From FEN-1139 sp038207155 (GTDB taxonomy: Bacteria > Myxococcota_A > Polyangia > Polyangiales > Polyangiaceae), in contig JBBRAB010000025.1 in NCBI GenBank assembly GCA_038207155.1, positions 5,914-69,913 on the forward strand: a stretch of DNA of 64,000 nt. The letters run 5' to 3'. The notes under the pieces are model-generated. The model searched no databases. It saw nothing but the letters and a program-made list of their open reading frames with translations, and was not told the origin of the DNA. Position numbers and translations under genes: made by a program. Numbering within the stretch: the stretch's first letter is position 1; the number at the start of each line of letters is the position of its first letter. This document shows positions 51,382-60,374 of this stretch, in pieces.

Positions 51382-51621
51382 CTATTTGCCGTTCACGTTC
51401 TCGTCGACGGAATCCCCCGCCTTCTTGACGCCCTCGGCACCCTTACCGACGCCCCGACCCACGGCCTTAGCGGCGCGCTCAAGCGCGTCGCCAGTCTTAT
51501 CAGCCGCGTGATTCACGGATTTTCCGACCTTCTCCGACGTATTGCGAGTATTGACTCCCTTTTTCGCGCAGGCGAGGGGGAGCAGAGCAGCGAGGCAGCA
51601 AAGGACGAGGAGTCGGCGCAT
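51382..51621 (-). CDS. Small lipoprotein (79 aa)
   Basis: Lipoprotein signal LLVLCCLAALLPLACAKKG with lipobox Cys18, then a charged amphipathic helix (TSEKVGKSVNHAADKTGDA, LERAAKAVGRGVGKGAEGV) with Lys/Asp/Glu/Ala periodicity, resembling small stress-type or entericidin-like lipoproteins. Length and composition support translation. It sits 36 nt after the secreted protein gene at 51658 on the same strand. Confidence 0.62.
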   Translation of the reverse strand: MRRLLVLCCLAALLPLACAKKGVNTRNTSEKVGKSVNHAADKTGDALERAAKAVGRGVGKGAEGVKKAGDSVDENVNGK

Positions 51622-51657
51622 GAGCGGAGGTTACGGCCTTGAGTGGGCTGATGCCAC

Positions 51658-52428
51658 TCAGTTTGAGCCGCTGGTCGGCAAGGTGGCGGTTAGCGCTGAG
51701 ACTGCCGGCGTTGGTGCCGACACCGAGAAGCCGTCGAGGCAAGTCTGCTCAATGTGGCTCTTTCTGATCACGTCGCGCACGATCGGAACGATCGTCACGT
51801 TTCCGAGTGCAGCCAGCGTTGCCAATGCACCGGGGATGCCGCCGACGAGGGTCGGGCACTGGCCCTTGCCCCAGACGTACTCGACCTCTTTGTCGCTGAC
51901 GAGCAGCCGGACCGAGCCCTTGGCGCCCTTGGATTCGAGGGCTGCGCTCTTGACGAGTCCGCCCGCCTCTACGCGCGGTGGCATCATCTTGGCAGCGGGA
52001 TCGGCGATCACGAAGGCCTGACTGGTGGCCTCGTCCGTACCGGCGAGGATCACGATCGCGTAGCGGCCGCGCGGCAGATCCTCGGGGATCTTCCATTCGA
52101 ACGAGCCGCCCGCCGCGGTCCAGTTCGAGCTCGCTCCGGTGGGCGGCGCCAAGTAACGGACCTTTTCGGCGCGCAAACCGTCCGCGGTGGCCGTGTAGAG
52201 CCAGGCCTGAATCTGGGGATCCGGCGTCCGCTTCTCCCAGGCGATCGTCAGGGCCGCGCCCGGCTCGAACTGGCCACCCTTGGGCGAGACGACGCCAATG
52301 CGCGCGTCGACCTTGGTGGTGCCAGCCTGTGAGTAGTAGTTCGGGGCGGCGTGGGCATCCCGCATCAAGGCCGCGGCTGAGACCAACCCAAGTCCAAGGA
52401 CGAAACTGATACTGCGAAGCTGATTCAT
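51658..52428 (-). CDS. Secreted hypothetical protein with Ig-like domain
   Basis: 256 residues from ATG 52428, which has GGAG 5-6 nt upstream; a longer in-frame start at 52509 lacks one. Signal peptide SFVLGLGLVSAAALMRDAHA. The domain IGVVSPKGGQFEPGAALTI, FEWKIPEDLPRGRYAIVIL resembles the GPI-anchored Ser/Thr-rich Ig-like module, followed by Val/Ala strands and a Ser/Thr/Pro tail. No catalytic motif. Its role is unknown; it is upstream of the 79-residue lipoprotein gene. Confidence 0.68.
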   Translation of the reverse strand: MNQLRSISFVLGLGLVSAAALMRDAHAAPNYYSQAGTTKVDARIGVVSPKGGQFEPGAALTIAWEKRTPDPQIQAWLYTATADGLRAEKVRYLAPPTGASSNWTAAGGSFEWKIPEDLPRGRYAIVILAGTDEATSQAFVIADPAAKMMPPRVEAGGLVKSAALESKGAKGSVRLLVSDKEVEYVWGKGQCPTLVGGIPGALATLAALGNVTIVPIVRDVIRKSHIEQTCLDGFSVSAPTPAVSALTATLPTSGSN

Positions 52429-52647
52429 GGCGACTCCAGTAGGGGGGCGGAGGCTATCACGGGGGATACGCGCTCGTCGCCTCGTAGACGGTCTCCCGGC
52501 GGCGTCCATTCAACCCCGCTGCAACCGGCGCCGGGGTGGCGAGTCCTCTGGCCCAGGATGGTCGATGAGAATCGTTTCCGTGATTCCAGTGCGAATGGAC
52601 GCGACGGTCCCTTGCCGCAGCGCTGATCTCGCGTCAGAGCGCCTGGC

Positions 52648-54249
52648 ATGTCCGACCGCGCGATTCCCGAGGAGCTGGCCCTGGAGCTTGGGCTCGACGA
52701 CCCCGATGACCCGGAGTCGCTGCGGCGCATGTTGGCAACGCGACTCGGTTGTTCGCTCGAGCAGCTAGGCACGCCGACCGTACTGCGTCGCTCGCTCGAT
52801 GCGCGTCGTGGACGGTTGCGCTTTCAACTGCTGCTCACCTGCGACCCCGAGCGTCAGCGCCAGCTCGTCGATGCGGGACCGGCGCCGCGTGATTGCTCTC
52901 CGGATGCGCGAGTCGTCGTGATCGGGGACGGGCCCGCCGGGCTGTTTGCCGCGTATGAGCTCGCTCGCCAAGGCATCGCGACGCGCGTGCTTGAGCGGGG
53001 CAAGCTGGTGCAGCCACGCCGCTTCGATCTGAAGCGCGTGCAGCGTCAGGGCTCGGTCGATCCGAACAGCAATTATTGTTTTGGTGAGGGCGGCGCGGGA
53101 ACGTACAGCGACGGAAAACTCTACACGCGAGCCACCAAGCGCGGTGACGTGCGCGATGTACTAGCGATTCTGGCGGCTCATGGTGCGCCCGAGCGCATCC
53201 TCAGCGACGCGCGTCCGCACATCGGCAGTAACCGTCTCCCGCAGGTGGTGACCGCGTTGCGAGAGCATCTGGAGCGCGTCGGCGTCCAGTTTCACTTCGA
53301 GTCCCAGGTGACCGGACTCGAGGTTACGGGTACGGGCAGCGAGCGGCGGGTGAGCGGGGTGGTTTGCGCCGACGGCAGTCGCTACGCCGCCGAGGCGGTG
53401 ATTGTGGCCACCGGCCATTCCGCGCGCGACGTGCTCGAGATGCTCGACGCTGCCGGCTGTCGGCTCGAAAATAAGGCGTTTGCGCTCGGCGTGCGCATCG
53501 AGCATCCCCAGCCGCTCATCAATCGGATCCAGTATGGGGCCCAGGCCAACCACCCGCGCTTGCCGAATGCCGACTATCACCTCGCGCACACCGAGCAGGG
53601 GCGTGGCGTGTTCTCTTTCTGCATGTGTCCCGGTGGGTTCATCGTGCCGGCGGCGACCGCGCCCGAGGAGCTCGTCGTCAACGGCATGAGCCTCTCGCGG
53701 CGTGATTCGCCCTACGCCAACTCCGGCATGGTGGTTGGGATCGAGCCGACGGACTGGCAGGGACTTGGCCTGACGGGGCCGCTTGGCGGGATCGAGCTGC
53801 AACGCCGGCTCGAGCGAACGGCTTACGCGGCGGGCGGCGGCGGATTTCGAGCTCCCGCCACCCGGGCGACGGATTTCGTGCGTGGGCGCGCGTCGAGCAC
53901 CGTGCCCGCCTCAAGCTACCAACCGGGTCTGAGCGCCGGGGATCTGGCCGAGGTGCTGAATTCCGCCGGGCTTCCGCTCGCCCAGCGCCTGCGTCGGGCG
54001 CTCGAGGTGTTCGGGAGTAAGATGCGCGGCTATGTCAGTGAGGAAGCGGTGCTGGTCGGTCTTGAGAGTCGCACGAGCTCCCCGGTGCGCGTGCCACGGG
54101 ACCCAGCTAGCCTCCAGCACCCAGACTTGGGAGGCCTGTTTCCCGCCGGTGAGGGCGCCGGCTATGCGGGCGGGATCGTGAGCGCGGCCCTCGACGGCAT
54201 GGCCGTGGCGCGCGCGGTTGCCAAGCTCAACGCGGTGAGTCCTCGCTAG
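52648..54249 (+). CDS. FAD-dependent dehydrogenase (COG2509 type)
   Basis: 533 residues. Preceded by a short N-terminal domain (about 1-85), it has a Rossmann motif VVVIGDGPAGLFAAYELARQG, DLKRVQRQGSVDPNSNYCF, GEGGAGTYSDGKLYTR and a C-terminal LFPAGEGAGYAGGIVSAALDG that are the signature of the large uncharacterised FAD-dependent dehydrogenase family in bacteria. Substrate unknown. It is divergent from the secreted protein gene with 219 nt between starts and convergent with the metallophosphoesterase gene. Confidence 0.88.
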   Translation: MSDRAIPEELALELGLDDPDDPESLRRMLATRLGCSLEQLGTPTVLRRSLDARRGRLRFQLLLTCDPERQRQLVDAGPAPRDCSPDARVVVIGDGPAGLFAAYELARQGIATRVLERGKLVQPRRFDLKRVQRQGSVDPNSNYCFGEGGAGTYSDGKLYTRATKRGDVRDVLAILAAHGAPERILSDARPHIGSNRLPQVVTALREHLERVGVQFHFESQVTGLEVTGTGSERRVSGVVCADGSRYAAEAVIVATGHSARDVLEMLDAAGCRLENKAFALGVRIEHPQPLINRIQYGAQANHPRLPNADYHLAHTEQGRGVFSFCMCPGGFIVPAATAPEELVVNGMSLSRRDSPYANSGMVVGIEPTDWQGLGLTGPLGGIELQRRLERTAYAAGGGGFRAPATRATDFVRGRASSTVPASSYQPGLSAGDLAEVLNSAGLPLAQRLRRALEVFGSKMRGYVSEEAVLVGLESRTSSPVRVPRDPASLQHPDLGGLFPAGEGAGYAGGIVSAALDGMAVARAVAKLNAVSPR

Positions 54250-54273
54250 CTTGGTCCGCTGGCAGCGGCGCGG

Positions 54274-55461
54274 TTAGCTCGACTCAGCGCCGCTCAACAG
54301 TACGAGCCGCGTGATCTCGGCCGGGGCACCCAGGCGCATGGGTGGACCCCAGTAGCCCGTTCCAGAGCTCACGTAGAGCCAGGTTCGCGCAAAGCGCGCG
54401 AGCCCCGCGAGCACCGGTTGCTGCAGCAGCACTAGCCAGCGAAATGGCCAGACTTGTCCGCCGTGGGTGTGCCCAGACAGGATCAGACCGACATCATAGG
54501 GCTCGGCCTGAAACACCATCTTTGGTTGATGGGCGAGCAGCACCGACTCGCGCGTGGGGTCCCGATCTGCCATGGCCTTTTCGAGATCGGGTCCATGCCC
54601 TTTGCCAAACTGAGGGCCATGGAGATCGTCCACACCGACCAGATCAAAGCTGCTCTCGCCTCGGCCGATCGACACTCGCTCATTGTGCAGCACACGGATC
54701 CCGAGTTGCGGCAGGTACGCGAGCCACTGTTCGACGCCCGAATAATACTCGTGGTTTCCAGTGACGAAGAAGACGCCGTGCCGCGCGCGCAGCTTGGCCA
54801 AGGGGGCGAGCAGGGGAGCAATCCGCTCGACCCCGCCGTCCACGAGATCCCCGGTGATGGCGATCAGATCGACGTCAAGTGCGTTGGTCTGAGCCACGAT
54901 GCGCTCGACGAACTCACGTCGCAGCGTCGGACCGACGTGGACGTCCGAGAGCTGCGCGATCGTAAAGCCGTGCAGCTCCTTAGGCAGCCGCGCGAGTGGG
55001 ATGCGCACCTGGCGGACACCAATCTGGCCGAGCGCGTTGCGAAGCCCCGTAACAGCCAAGCCACCCGTCGTGAGCAGCATCCCGGCAGCCACGCCGCGTG
55101 CGAGCGTCAGCCGCCTCGCAGGGTCGAGCGGTGCGCCGTGACTTAGCTCCAGCGTCGCTCGCAGCGCCCATTGCAGCAGATCCCCACAGGCGAGCAGCGC
55201 CGGTAGCGCCATGGCTAGGCCCATCCAGGTGTACGCGACTAGCAGCAGTCCGCGACCGTGCACCGGCGGTAGCGTCCGCGACAGGATGAACGTCGCCGGG
55301 ATGCTCAGCGCCAGCGAGATGAGCAGCCAGGTCAAGATGCGGCCCATGTCGCGTTGCCAGGCCAGGTCCCGGATCCAGCGAACCCAGATGTAGTAGTGAC
55401 CCGCCCCGAGCAGACTCAGCGCGATTGTGAGGAAGATGAGCATCGACGCGAGTCGGGACAT
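54274..55461 (-). CDS. Membrane-anchored metallophosphoesterase (YkuE/LpxG-like)
   Basis: 395 residues. Four N-terminal membrane helices (about 5-22, 43-62, 70-95, 120-145) precede a calcineurin-like domain: QLSDVHVGPTL, ITGDLVDGG, VTGNHEYYSGVEQW, LLAHQP and LSGHTHGGQVWP, the full set of metal-binding Asp/His motifs. This topology matches YkuE/YaeI and the UDP-2,3-diacylglucosamine hydrolase LpxG group, so a lipid A or lipid-carrier role is possible. It is divergent from aceE with a 270-nt gap. Confidence 0.88.
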   Translation of the reverse strand: MSRLASMLIFLTIALSLLGAGHYYIWVRWIRDLAWQRDMGRILTWLLISLALSIPATFILSRTLPPVHGRGLLLVAYTWMGLAMALPALLACGDLLQWALRATLELSHGAPLDPARRLTLARGVAAGMLLTTGGLAVTGLRNALGQIGVRQVRIPLARLPKELHGFTIAQLSDVHVGPTLRREFVERIVAQTNALDVDLIAITGDLVDGGVERIAPLLAPLAKLRARHGVFFVTGNHEYYSGVEQWLAYLPQLGIRVLHNERVSIGRGESSFDLVGVDDLHGPQFGKGHGPDLEKAMADRDPTRESVLLAHQPKMVFQAEPYDVGLILSGHTHGGQVWPFRWLVLLQQPVLAGLARFARTWLYVSSGTGYWGPPMRLGAPAEITRLVLLSGAESS

Positions 55462-55533
55462 GCTGCTTGGGTCAATTCATAAAGGGAGTTCGGTCCGACG
55501 CAAGTGCCGCCAGGCGCGCGGCCGTTCTTGGGG

Positions 55534-55648
55534 GTTGTCCGCCACAACCTGACCCACGCCGCACCAGCAAAATTCACTGATTTTGGCGGCCGGGTGAACG
55601 GCTTGGGGCTGCGAGCTGGTGTTTGGGAACAGTTCTTGCGAATTCGCA
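55534..55648 (+). promoter_or_regulatory. Cluster of short palindromes upstream of aceE
   Basis: Three perfect dyads lie in the 270-nt gap between the phosphoesterase and aceE starts: GTTGT-N5-ACAAC (55534-55548), CAAAAT-N6-ATTTTG (55568-55585) and TGCGAATTCGCA (55637-55648). They may be operators for aceE or the divergent gene. No promoter hexamers were assigned with confidence. Confidence 0.35.
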
Positions 55649-55731
55649 CGATTCGGGGGGCCTTGGCCCTTGCTGCTCGCCGGGCGCGGGCCTAAAACCA
55701 CTGCGCAAAATTTGCTAAGGAGAAACGCGGA

Positions 55732-58398
55732 GTGACGACTTTTAGGAAAGATGCGGCTGACCCAGATCCGCAAGAGACCCGCGAGTGGATCGAGTCCCTC
55801 GAGGCTGTCGTATCGGCGGCTGGTCCTGAGCGTGGGCGTTATCTCCTGAAGCGGGTGCTGCAGTCGGCGTCCCATCTCGGGGCAGCTCCGCTCGGACCTC
55901 TCACCACCGACTACGTCAACACCATCCCCGCGTCCGAGGAGCCCACGTTCCCTGGTGACGAGCAGATGGAGCGACGGATTCGTCGTATCGTCCGCTGGAA
56001 CGCTGTCGCGATGGTGCATCGCGCCAACAGCAAGTACGTCGGTCTTGGCGGGCATCTGTCCTCGTACGCCTCAAGCGCCGCGCTGTACGAAGTGGGCTTT
56101 AATCACTTCTTCCGCGGCAAAGAGCACCCCGGCGGAGGCGATCATATCTTCTACCAGGGCCACGCGGCCCCGGGCATGTACGCGCGTGCCTTCATGGAGG
56201 GACGCATCCCGGTCGATCTGATGAACCGCTTCCGCCGTCAGGTGGGAGAGACGGGCCTGTCCTCCTATCCCCATCCGCGTTTGATGCCGGATTTCTGGGA
56301 GTTCCCGACCGTCTCGATGGGGCTTGGGCCGCTGTGCGCCATCTACCAGGCGCGCTTCAATAAGTACCTGAACAACCGCGGAATCAAGGATACGTCCGAG
56401 CAGCGCATCTGGTCGTTCATGGGCGACGGCGAGTCCGACGAACCGGAGGCCATCGGTGCGCTCAGCATGGCGGGCCGCGAGAAGCTCAATAACCTGATTT
56501 TCGTGGTGAACTGCAACCTGCAGCGCCTCGACGGTCCGGTGCGCGGCAACGGCAAGATCATCCAGGAGCTGGAGACTCTCTTCCGCGGCGCTGGCTGGAA
56601 CGTCATCAAGGTGGTGTGGGGTCCCGAGTGGGACGAACTGCTCGATCGCGATGTCGACGGCGTGCTGATGCAGCGCATGAATGAGATCCCCGACGGGCAG
56701 TGGCAGAAGTACGCCACCGTGCCGGGCGGCTACACGCGTCAGCATTTCTTCGGAACTGATCCGCGCCTGCTCGAGATGGTGGCTCACCTCTCAGACGAGC
56801 AGATCCGCAAGCTGCGTCGCGGTGGTCACAGCTACCGCAAGATGTACGCTGCCTATGCGCGCGCCACGGCTTCCAAGGATAAACCGACGGTCATCCTGGC
56901 CCACACGGTCAAGGGTTGGACACTCGGCGAGGGCTTCGAAGGGGTGAACGTCACCCATCAGAAGAAGAAGATGGAGCTCGCTGAGCTGCGTCAGTTCCGC
57001 GATCTGCTCGAGCTGCCCGTCTCGGACGAACAACTCAAGGAAGCGCCCTTCTACCACCCCGGGATGAACAGTCCCGAGGTGGAGTACATGCTGGCCCGGC
57101 GCGCGGTTCTCGGCGGTTCGCTGCCCAAGCGCCGCAGTCAGACGACGGCCCTCGTGACGCCACCAGCTGCCACCTACGAGGAGTTCAAGGAGGGCACGAA
57201 GAAGGGTGAAGCCTCGACCACGATGGTCTTTGCTCGACTCTTTGCCAAGCTGCTGCGCGACGAGAAGATCGGTCGCCGTATCGTACCGATCATCCCGGAC
57301 GAGGCGCGCACCTTCGGCATGGACGCGCTCTTTAGCATGGTGGGCATTTACTCCTCTGTCGGTCAGCTCTACGAGCCGGTCGACAAGGGTAAGGTGCTCT
57401 ACTACCGCGAGAGCAAGGACGGTCAGGTGCTCGAAGAGGGCATCAATGAGGCCGGCTCGATGGCTTCGTTCATTGCGGCGGGCACGACCTACGCCTCGCA
57501 CAATGAGCCGATGATCCCGTTTTACATCTTTTATTCGATGTTTGGGTTCCAGCGCACCGGTGACCTCATGTGGGCCGCTGGCGACGCGATGGCCAAGGGC
57601 TTTCTGCTTGGTGCCACCGCCGGTCGGACCACGCTTCAGGGCGAAGGTCTCCAGCACGACGACGGTCACAGTCACGTGCTGGCCGCGACGCTTCCGAACT
57701 GCGTTTGCTACGATCCGGCCTACGCGTACGAGCTTGCGACCATCATCGAAGACGGTCTCGAGCGCATGTACGGTCGGGATGAGAAGATCCTCTACTACAT
57801 CACGCTGTACAACGAGAACTACAGCATGCCGGCGATGCCGGACGGTGCCAGGCAGGGCATTCTCAAGGGCCTTTATCGGATCCAGGAGGCGCCCAAGCCG
57901 CTCGAACAGCATGTTCAGCTGTTTGGTAGCGGACCCATCCTGAACGACGTGATCGCGGCGGCCAAGGTGCTCGAGACCTACGGCGTGTCTTCGGACATCT
58001 GGAGCGTCACGAGCTATCAGCAGCTCCGCAACGATGCGCTCGAGTGCGAGCGTCTCAACCGCTTGCACCCGAACGAGCCTGCCCGGATCCCCTACATTCA
58101 GCAGGCCTTGGCCGGCGTCGAGGGTCCGTTCATCGCAGCCAGTGATCACATGAAGCTGCTGGCGGACTTCGTCGCTCGCTTCATTCCAGGCAGGTTCGTC
58201 CCGCTTGGGACCGAGGGCTTTGGCATGTCGGACACGCGCGCCAGCCTACGTCGTCACTTCGAGATCGACTGCGAGTCGATCGTGCTCGGCGCTCTCGACG
58301 GACTGCGCTTGGACGGCAAGCTCTCTGGTAGCCGTGTGCAGGAGATCTTGAGTGAGCTCGGCATCGATCCGGACAAGGTCGCGCCGCTCAGCATCTGA
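55732..58398 (+). CDS. aceE: Pyruvate dehydrogenase E1 component (homodimeric type)
   Basis: 888 residues, essentially the length of E. coli AceE (887). Thiamine-diphosphate motif IWSFMGDGESDEPEAIGAL then NNLIFVVNCNLQRLDGPVR, the conserved DYVNTIPASEEPTFPGDE and the second-domain segment RTTLQGEGLQHDDGHSHV. It decarboxylates pyruvate and passes the acetyl group to lipoyl E2. GTG 55732 is used, with AAGGAG upstream (55697-onward region). E3 (lpdA) is at 33600; E2 is not in the window. A strong terminator follows. Confidence 0.96.
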   Translation: MTTFRKDAADPDPQETREWIESLEAVVSAAGPERGRYLLKRVLQSASHLGAAPLGPLTTDYVNTIPASEEPTFPGDEQMERRIRRIVRWNAVAMVHRANSKYVGLGGHLSSYASSAALYEVGFNHFFRGKEHPGGGDHIFYQGHAAPGMYARAFMEGRIPVDLMNRFRRQVGETGLSSYPHPRLMPDFWEFPTVSMGLGPLCAIYQARFNKYLNNRGIKDTSEQRIWSFMGDGESDEPEAIGALSMAGREKLNNLIFVVNCNLQRLDGPVRGNGKIIQELETLFRGAGWNVIKVVWGPEWDELLDRDVDGVLMQRMNEIPDGQWQKYATVPGGYTRQHFFGTDPRLLEMVAHLSDEQIRKLRRGGHSYRKMYAAYARATASKDKPTVILAHTVKGWTLGEGFEGVNVTHQKKKMELAELRQFRDLLELPVSDEQLKEAPFYHPGMNSPEVEYMLARRAVLGGSLPKRRSQTTALVTPPAATYEEFKEGTKKGEASTTMVFARLFAKLLRDEKIGRRIVPIIPDEARTFGMDALFSMVGIYSSVGQLYEPVDKGKVLYYRESKDGQVLEEGINEAGSMASFIAAGTTYASHNEPMIPFYIFYSMFGFQRTGDLMWAAGDAMAKGFLLGATAGRTTLQGEGLQHDDGHSHVLAATLPNCVCYDPAYAYELATIIEDGLERMYGRDEKILYYITLYNENYSMPAMPDGARQGILKGLYRIQEAPKPLEQHVQLFGSGPILNDVIAAAKVLETYGVSSDIWSVTSYQQLRNDALECERLNRLHPNEPARIPYIQQALAGVEGPFIAASDHMKLLADFVARFIPGRFVPLGTEGFGMSDTRASLRRHFEIDCESIVLGALDGLRLDGKLSGSRVQEILSELGIDPDKVAPLSI

Positions 58399-58445
58399 GT
58401 CGCCGGGCGCTCGCGGGCCCCGTGAGCGAGTCCAGCACGCAAGAC

Positions 58446-58474
58446 GCCAACTCCAGCTCGGGGTTGGCATTTTT
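58446..58474 (+). terminator. Intrinsic terminator of aceE
   Basis: GCCAACTCC pairs with GGGGTTGGC (9 bp, one G-T) around a 5-nt loop, followed by ATTTTT. It lies 47 nt after the aceE stop, before the convergent nudix gene. Confidence 0.8.
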
Positions 58475-58538
58475 GCTTGGGGTCGACCCGGGCTGACGCG
58501 GCGGCGCGCTCAGCGCGGGCGGCGTCCGAGCGGGCGCG

Positions 58539-58934
58539 TCATTTGCCGAAAAGCTGCTGCAATATCGACAAAAACGCCTGGTTGGCCTCAGGCATCTGGA
58601 GCGCACTGAGGTCCTCCAGCGTGACCCAGCCTGGGGAGTCGGAGGCGAGCGGCTGGGGCTCACCGCTGAGGTATAGGCAGTCGATTAGGTGCAGTCGCAC
58701 GCGCCGCTCGGGGTACTCATGCTCGACCAGGTGAAGCTCGCGCAGGGCGCGACAGCGGACGGAGAGCTCCTCGAGACACTCGCGTTCGGCAGCTTGGAGC
58801 GCCGTTTCCCCGGTCTCAATGCGACCGCCGGGCAACTCCCAGAGCCCCGCGAGTTGTTGGCCCGCTCGTCGCTGGGCCACGAGGAACTGTTGGTCGCGTC
58901 GCACCAGCGCGAGAGCGATCTCGAGTGTCATCAT
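58539..58934 (-). CDS. mutT: Nudix hydrolase (MutT-like)
   Basis: About 131 residues from ATG 58934; GTG 58967 is an alternative. The Nudix box GGRIETGETALQAAERECLEELSV (G-x5-E-x7-R-E-x2-E-E) is complete, and the opening IALALVRRDQQFLVAQRRAG with LAGLWELPGG matches MutT/8-oxo-dGTP hydrolases. It sits 40 nt after mutY on the same strand, so the two probably form an oxidised-guanine repair unit; the specific substrate cannot be proved from sequence. Confidence 0.85.
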   Translation of the reverse strand: MMTLEIALALVRRDQQFLVAQRRAGQQLAGLWELPGGRIETGETALQAAERECLEELSVRCRALRELHLVEHEYPERRVRLHLIDCLYLSGEPQPLASDSPGWVTLEDLSALQMPEANQAFLSILQQLFGK

Positions 58935-58974
58935 ACGAGCCCCGGATGGGAACCTGTGCCGAGCCACCTGCGGG

Positions 58975-60213
58975 TCACGAGCCCTCCTCGAGGGCTGTTA
59001 ACCAGCTGCGCACGAGCTTGCGATGCGGCGCGGGCAGCGCGGCTTTGGCGAGCTCTTCGAGCGGCACCCAGCTGGCTCCCGCAGGCTGCCGATTGCCTCC
59101 GAGCGTGCGTTGCTGACCCGTGAGCGCGTAGCGATAGCGCGTGATGCTATGGGCGAGCTGCCAGCTCTGCGTGACGCCCGCAACTCTGGGGAGTCCAAGG
59201 CTGGCTGCCAGGCGTTGCTCGGCCTGTTCGAGCGTCTCGGCGCCATGCAGTTCGAGGTAGGGCAGCACCTGGAGTCCGGCCCAATGCTGCGCGTTAAGCG
59301 GCTGCTGAAGCAGGAGTAAGCTTCCGGGGCGTGTCAAGAGCCAAGCGAGACTGCGGCGGCGCTCGGGGGCCTGTTTTTTCGGAATAATAGGCAGAGTGGC
59401 GACCCGTCCTTGTCGGTGTGCTTGGCAGTCGGGGCGCCAGGGACAGCTCGGACAGTCGGGAGCCATCGGAGTGCAAACCAGCGCGCCCAGCTCCATGAGC
59501 CCTTGATTGAGCTCACCCGGCGCAGCCAGGGTCACGAGCTCGCCCGCACGGCGCCAAAGCTCACTCTGAGTGGTGGCCAGGCTCGTGCAATCGGCGAGCG
59601 CGTCGACGCGGCAGAGCACGCGCGTCACATTCCCATCGACGATCGGGGCTGGGCGCCCGTAGGCGATGCTTGAGATCGCGCCGGCCGTGTAACGTCCAAT
59701 CCCCGGGAGCTTGAGTAGCTCCGTGACTTCACTCGGCAGAGCCGTTTGACCTAGGCTTGTGAGCTGCTGAGCGGCAGCGTGGAGATTGCGAGCGCGCGAG
59801 TAGTAACCGAGGCCCTGCCAATGCTCGAGCACCTCGGGAAGCTCAGCTTGCGCGAGCCGTTTGAGCGTCGGAAAGCTTTTGCGAAAGCGCTCGAAGTACG
59901 GGACCACGGTAGCGACTTGGGTCTGCTGGAGCATGATCTCGCTCACCCAAATCAGATACGGATCGCTGGCTTGCCGCCAGGGCAGGGGGCGCCGATGAAG
60001 CCGATACCAAGCGACCAGACTCGCAGCAAGACGCAAGCTGCGCTGCCCCGCGAGGGCCATCGCCTGCGGAGCAGCCTGGGCTGGGTTGGCCGGTGCGCCA
60101 GCGTCGAGCCTGTTGGTCTTGCGCGGCGTGGCGGACGGGCGAGCGCGGCCGGCGGTGGGCGGCGGCTGGAGACTCGTTCCACCCTTAGCAACGGTTTTTC
60201 TGAGGCTGGTCAC
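58975..60213 (-). CDS. mutY: A/G-specific adenine DNA glycosylase
   Basis: 412 residues; removes A opposite 8-oxoG. HhH-GPD core: LPWRQASDPYLIWVSEIML, QQTQVATVVPYFERF with the catalytic Glu region, LLKLPGIGRYTAGAISSIA and VDGNVTRVLCR (catalytic Asp), then the [4Fe-4S] loop with C-x6-C-x2-C-x5-C (CTPMAPDCPSCPWRPDC). The C-terminal Nudix-like 8-oxoG recognition domain runs from about 290. GTG 60213 has GAGGAG upstream but gives a 55-residue Pro/Ala/Arg-rich extension; ATG 60060 would remove it. Confidence 0.93.
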   Translation of the reverse strand: MTSLRKTVAKGGTSLQPPPTAGRARPSATPRKTNRLDAGAPANPAQAAPQAMALAGQRSLRLAASLVAWYRLHRRPLPWRQASDPYLIWVSEIMLQQTQVATVVPYFERFRKSFPTLKRLAQAELPEVLEHWQGLGYYSRARNLHAAAQQLTSLGQTALPSEVTELLKLPGIGRYTAGAISSIAYGRPAPIVDGNVTRVLCRVDALADCTSLATTQSELWRRAGELVTLAAPGELNQGLMELGALVCTPMAPDCPSCPWRPDCQAHRQGRVATLPIIPKKQAPERRRSLAWLLTRPGSLLLLQQPLNAQHWAGLQVLPYLELHGAETLEQAEQRLAASLGLPRVAGVTQSWQLAHSITRYRYALTGQQRTLGGNRQPAGASWVPLEELAKAALPAPHRKLVRSWLTALEEGS

Positions 60214-60374
60214 CTTCAGCGGCTCCTCTCGGGTCGTTGGCCGTACTCAGGCAGCCCTGCCGCTCGTGTCGCCATGGGTTAATGCGGCGTGGGGCCAGGC
60301 AGAGCCTAAGTCCGACCGCCGCAACGTAAAGGAGCTTCCGGTCGAGCCCCGGTCGTGGCACTCTGCGGCAGTTG

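Noticed and set aside
56071..58149. Two long minus-strand frames (about 238 and 452 codons)
   Set aside because: Both are antisense to aceE, which has full-length similarity; their His/Arg/Leu-rich translations have no recognisable domain.
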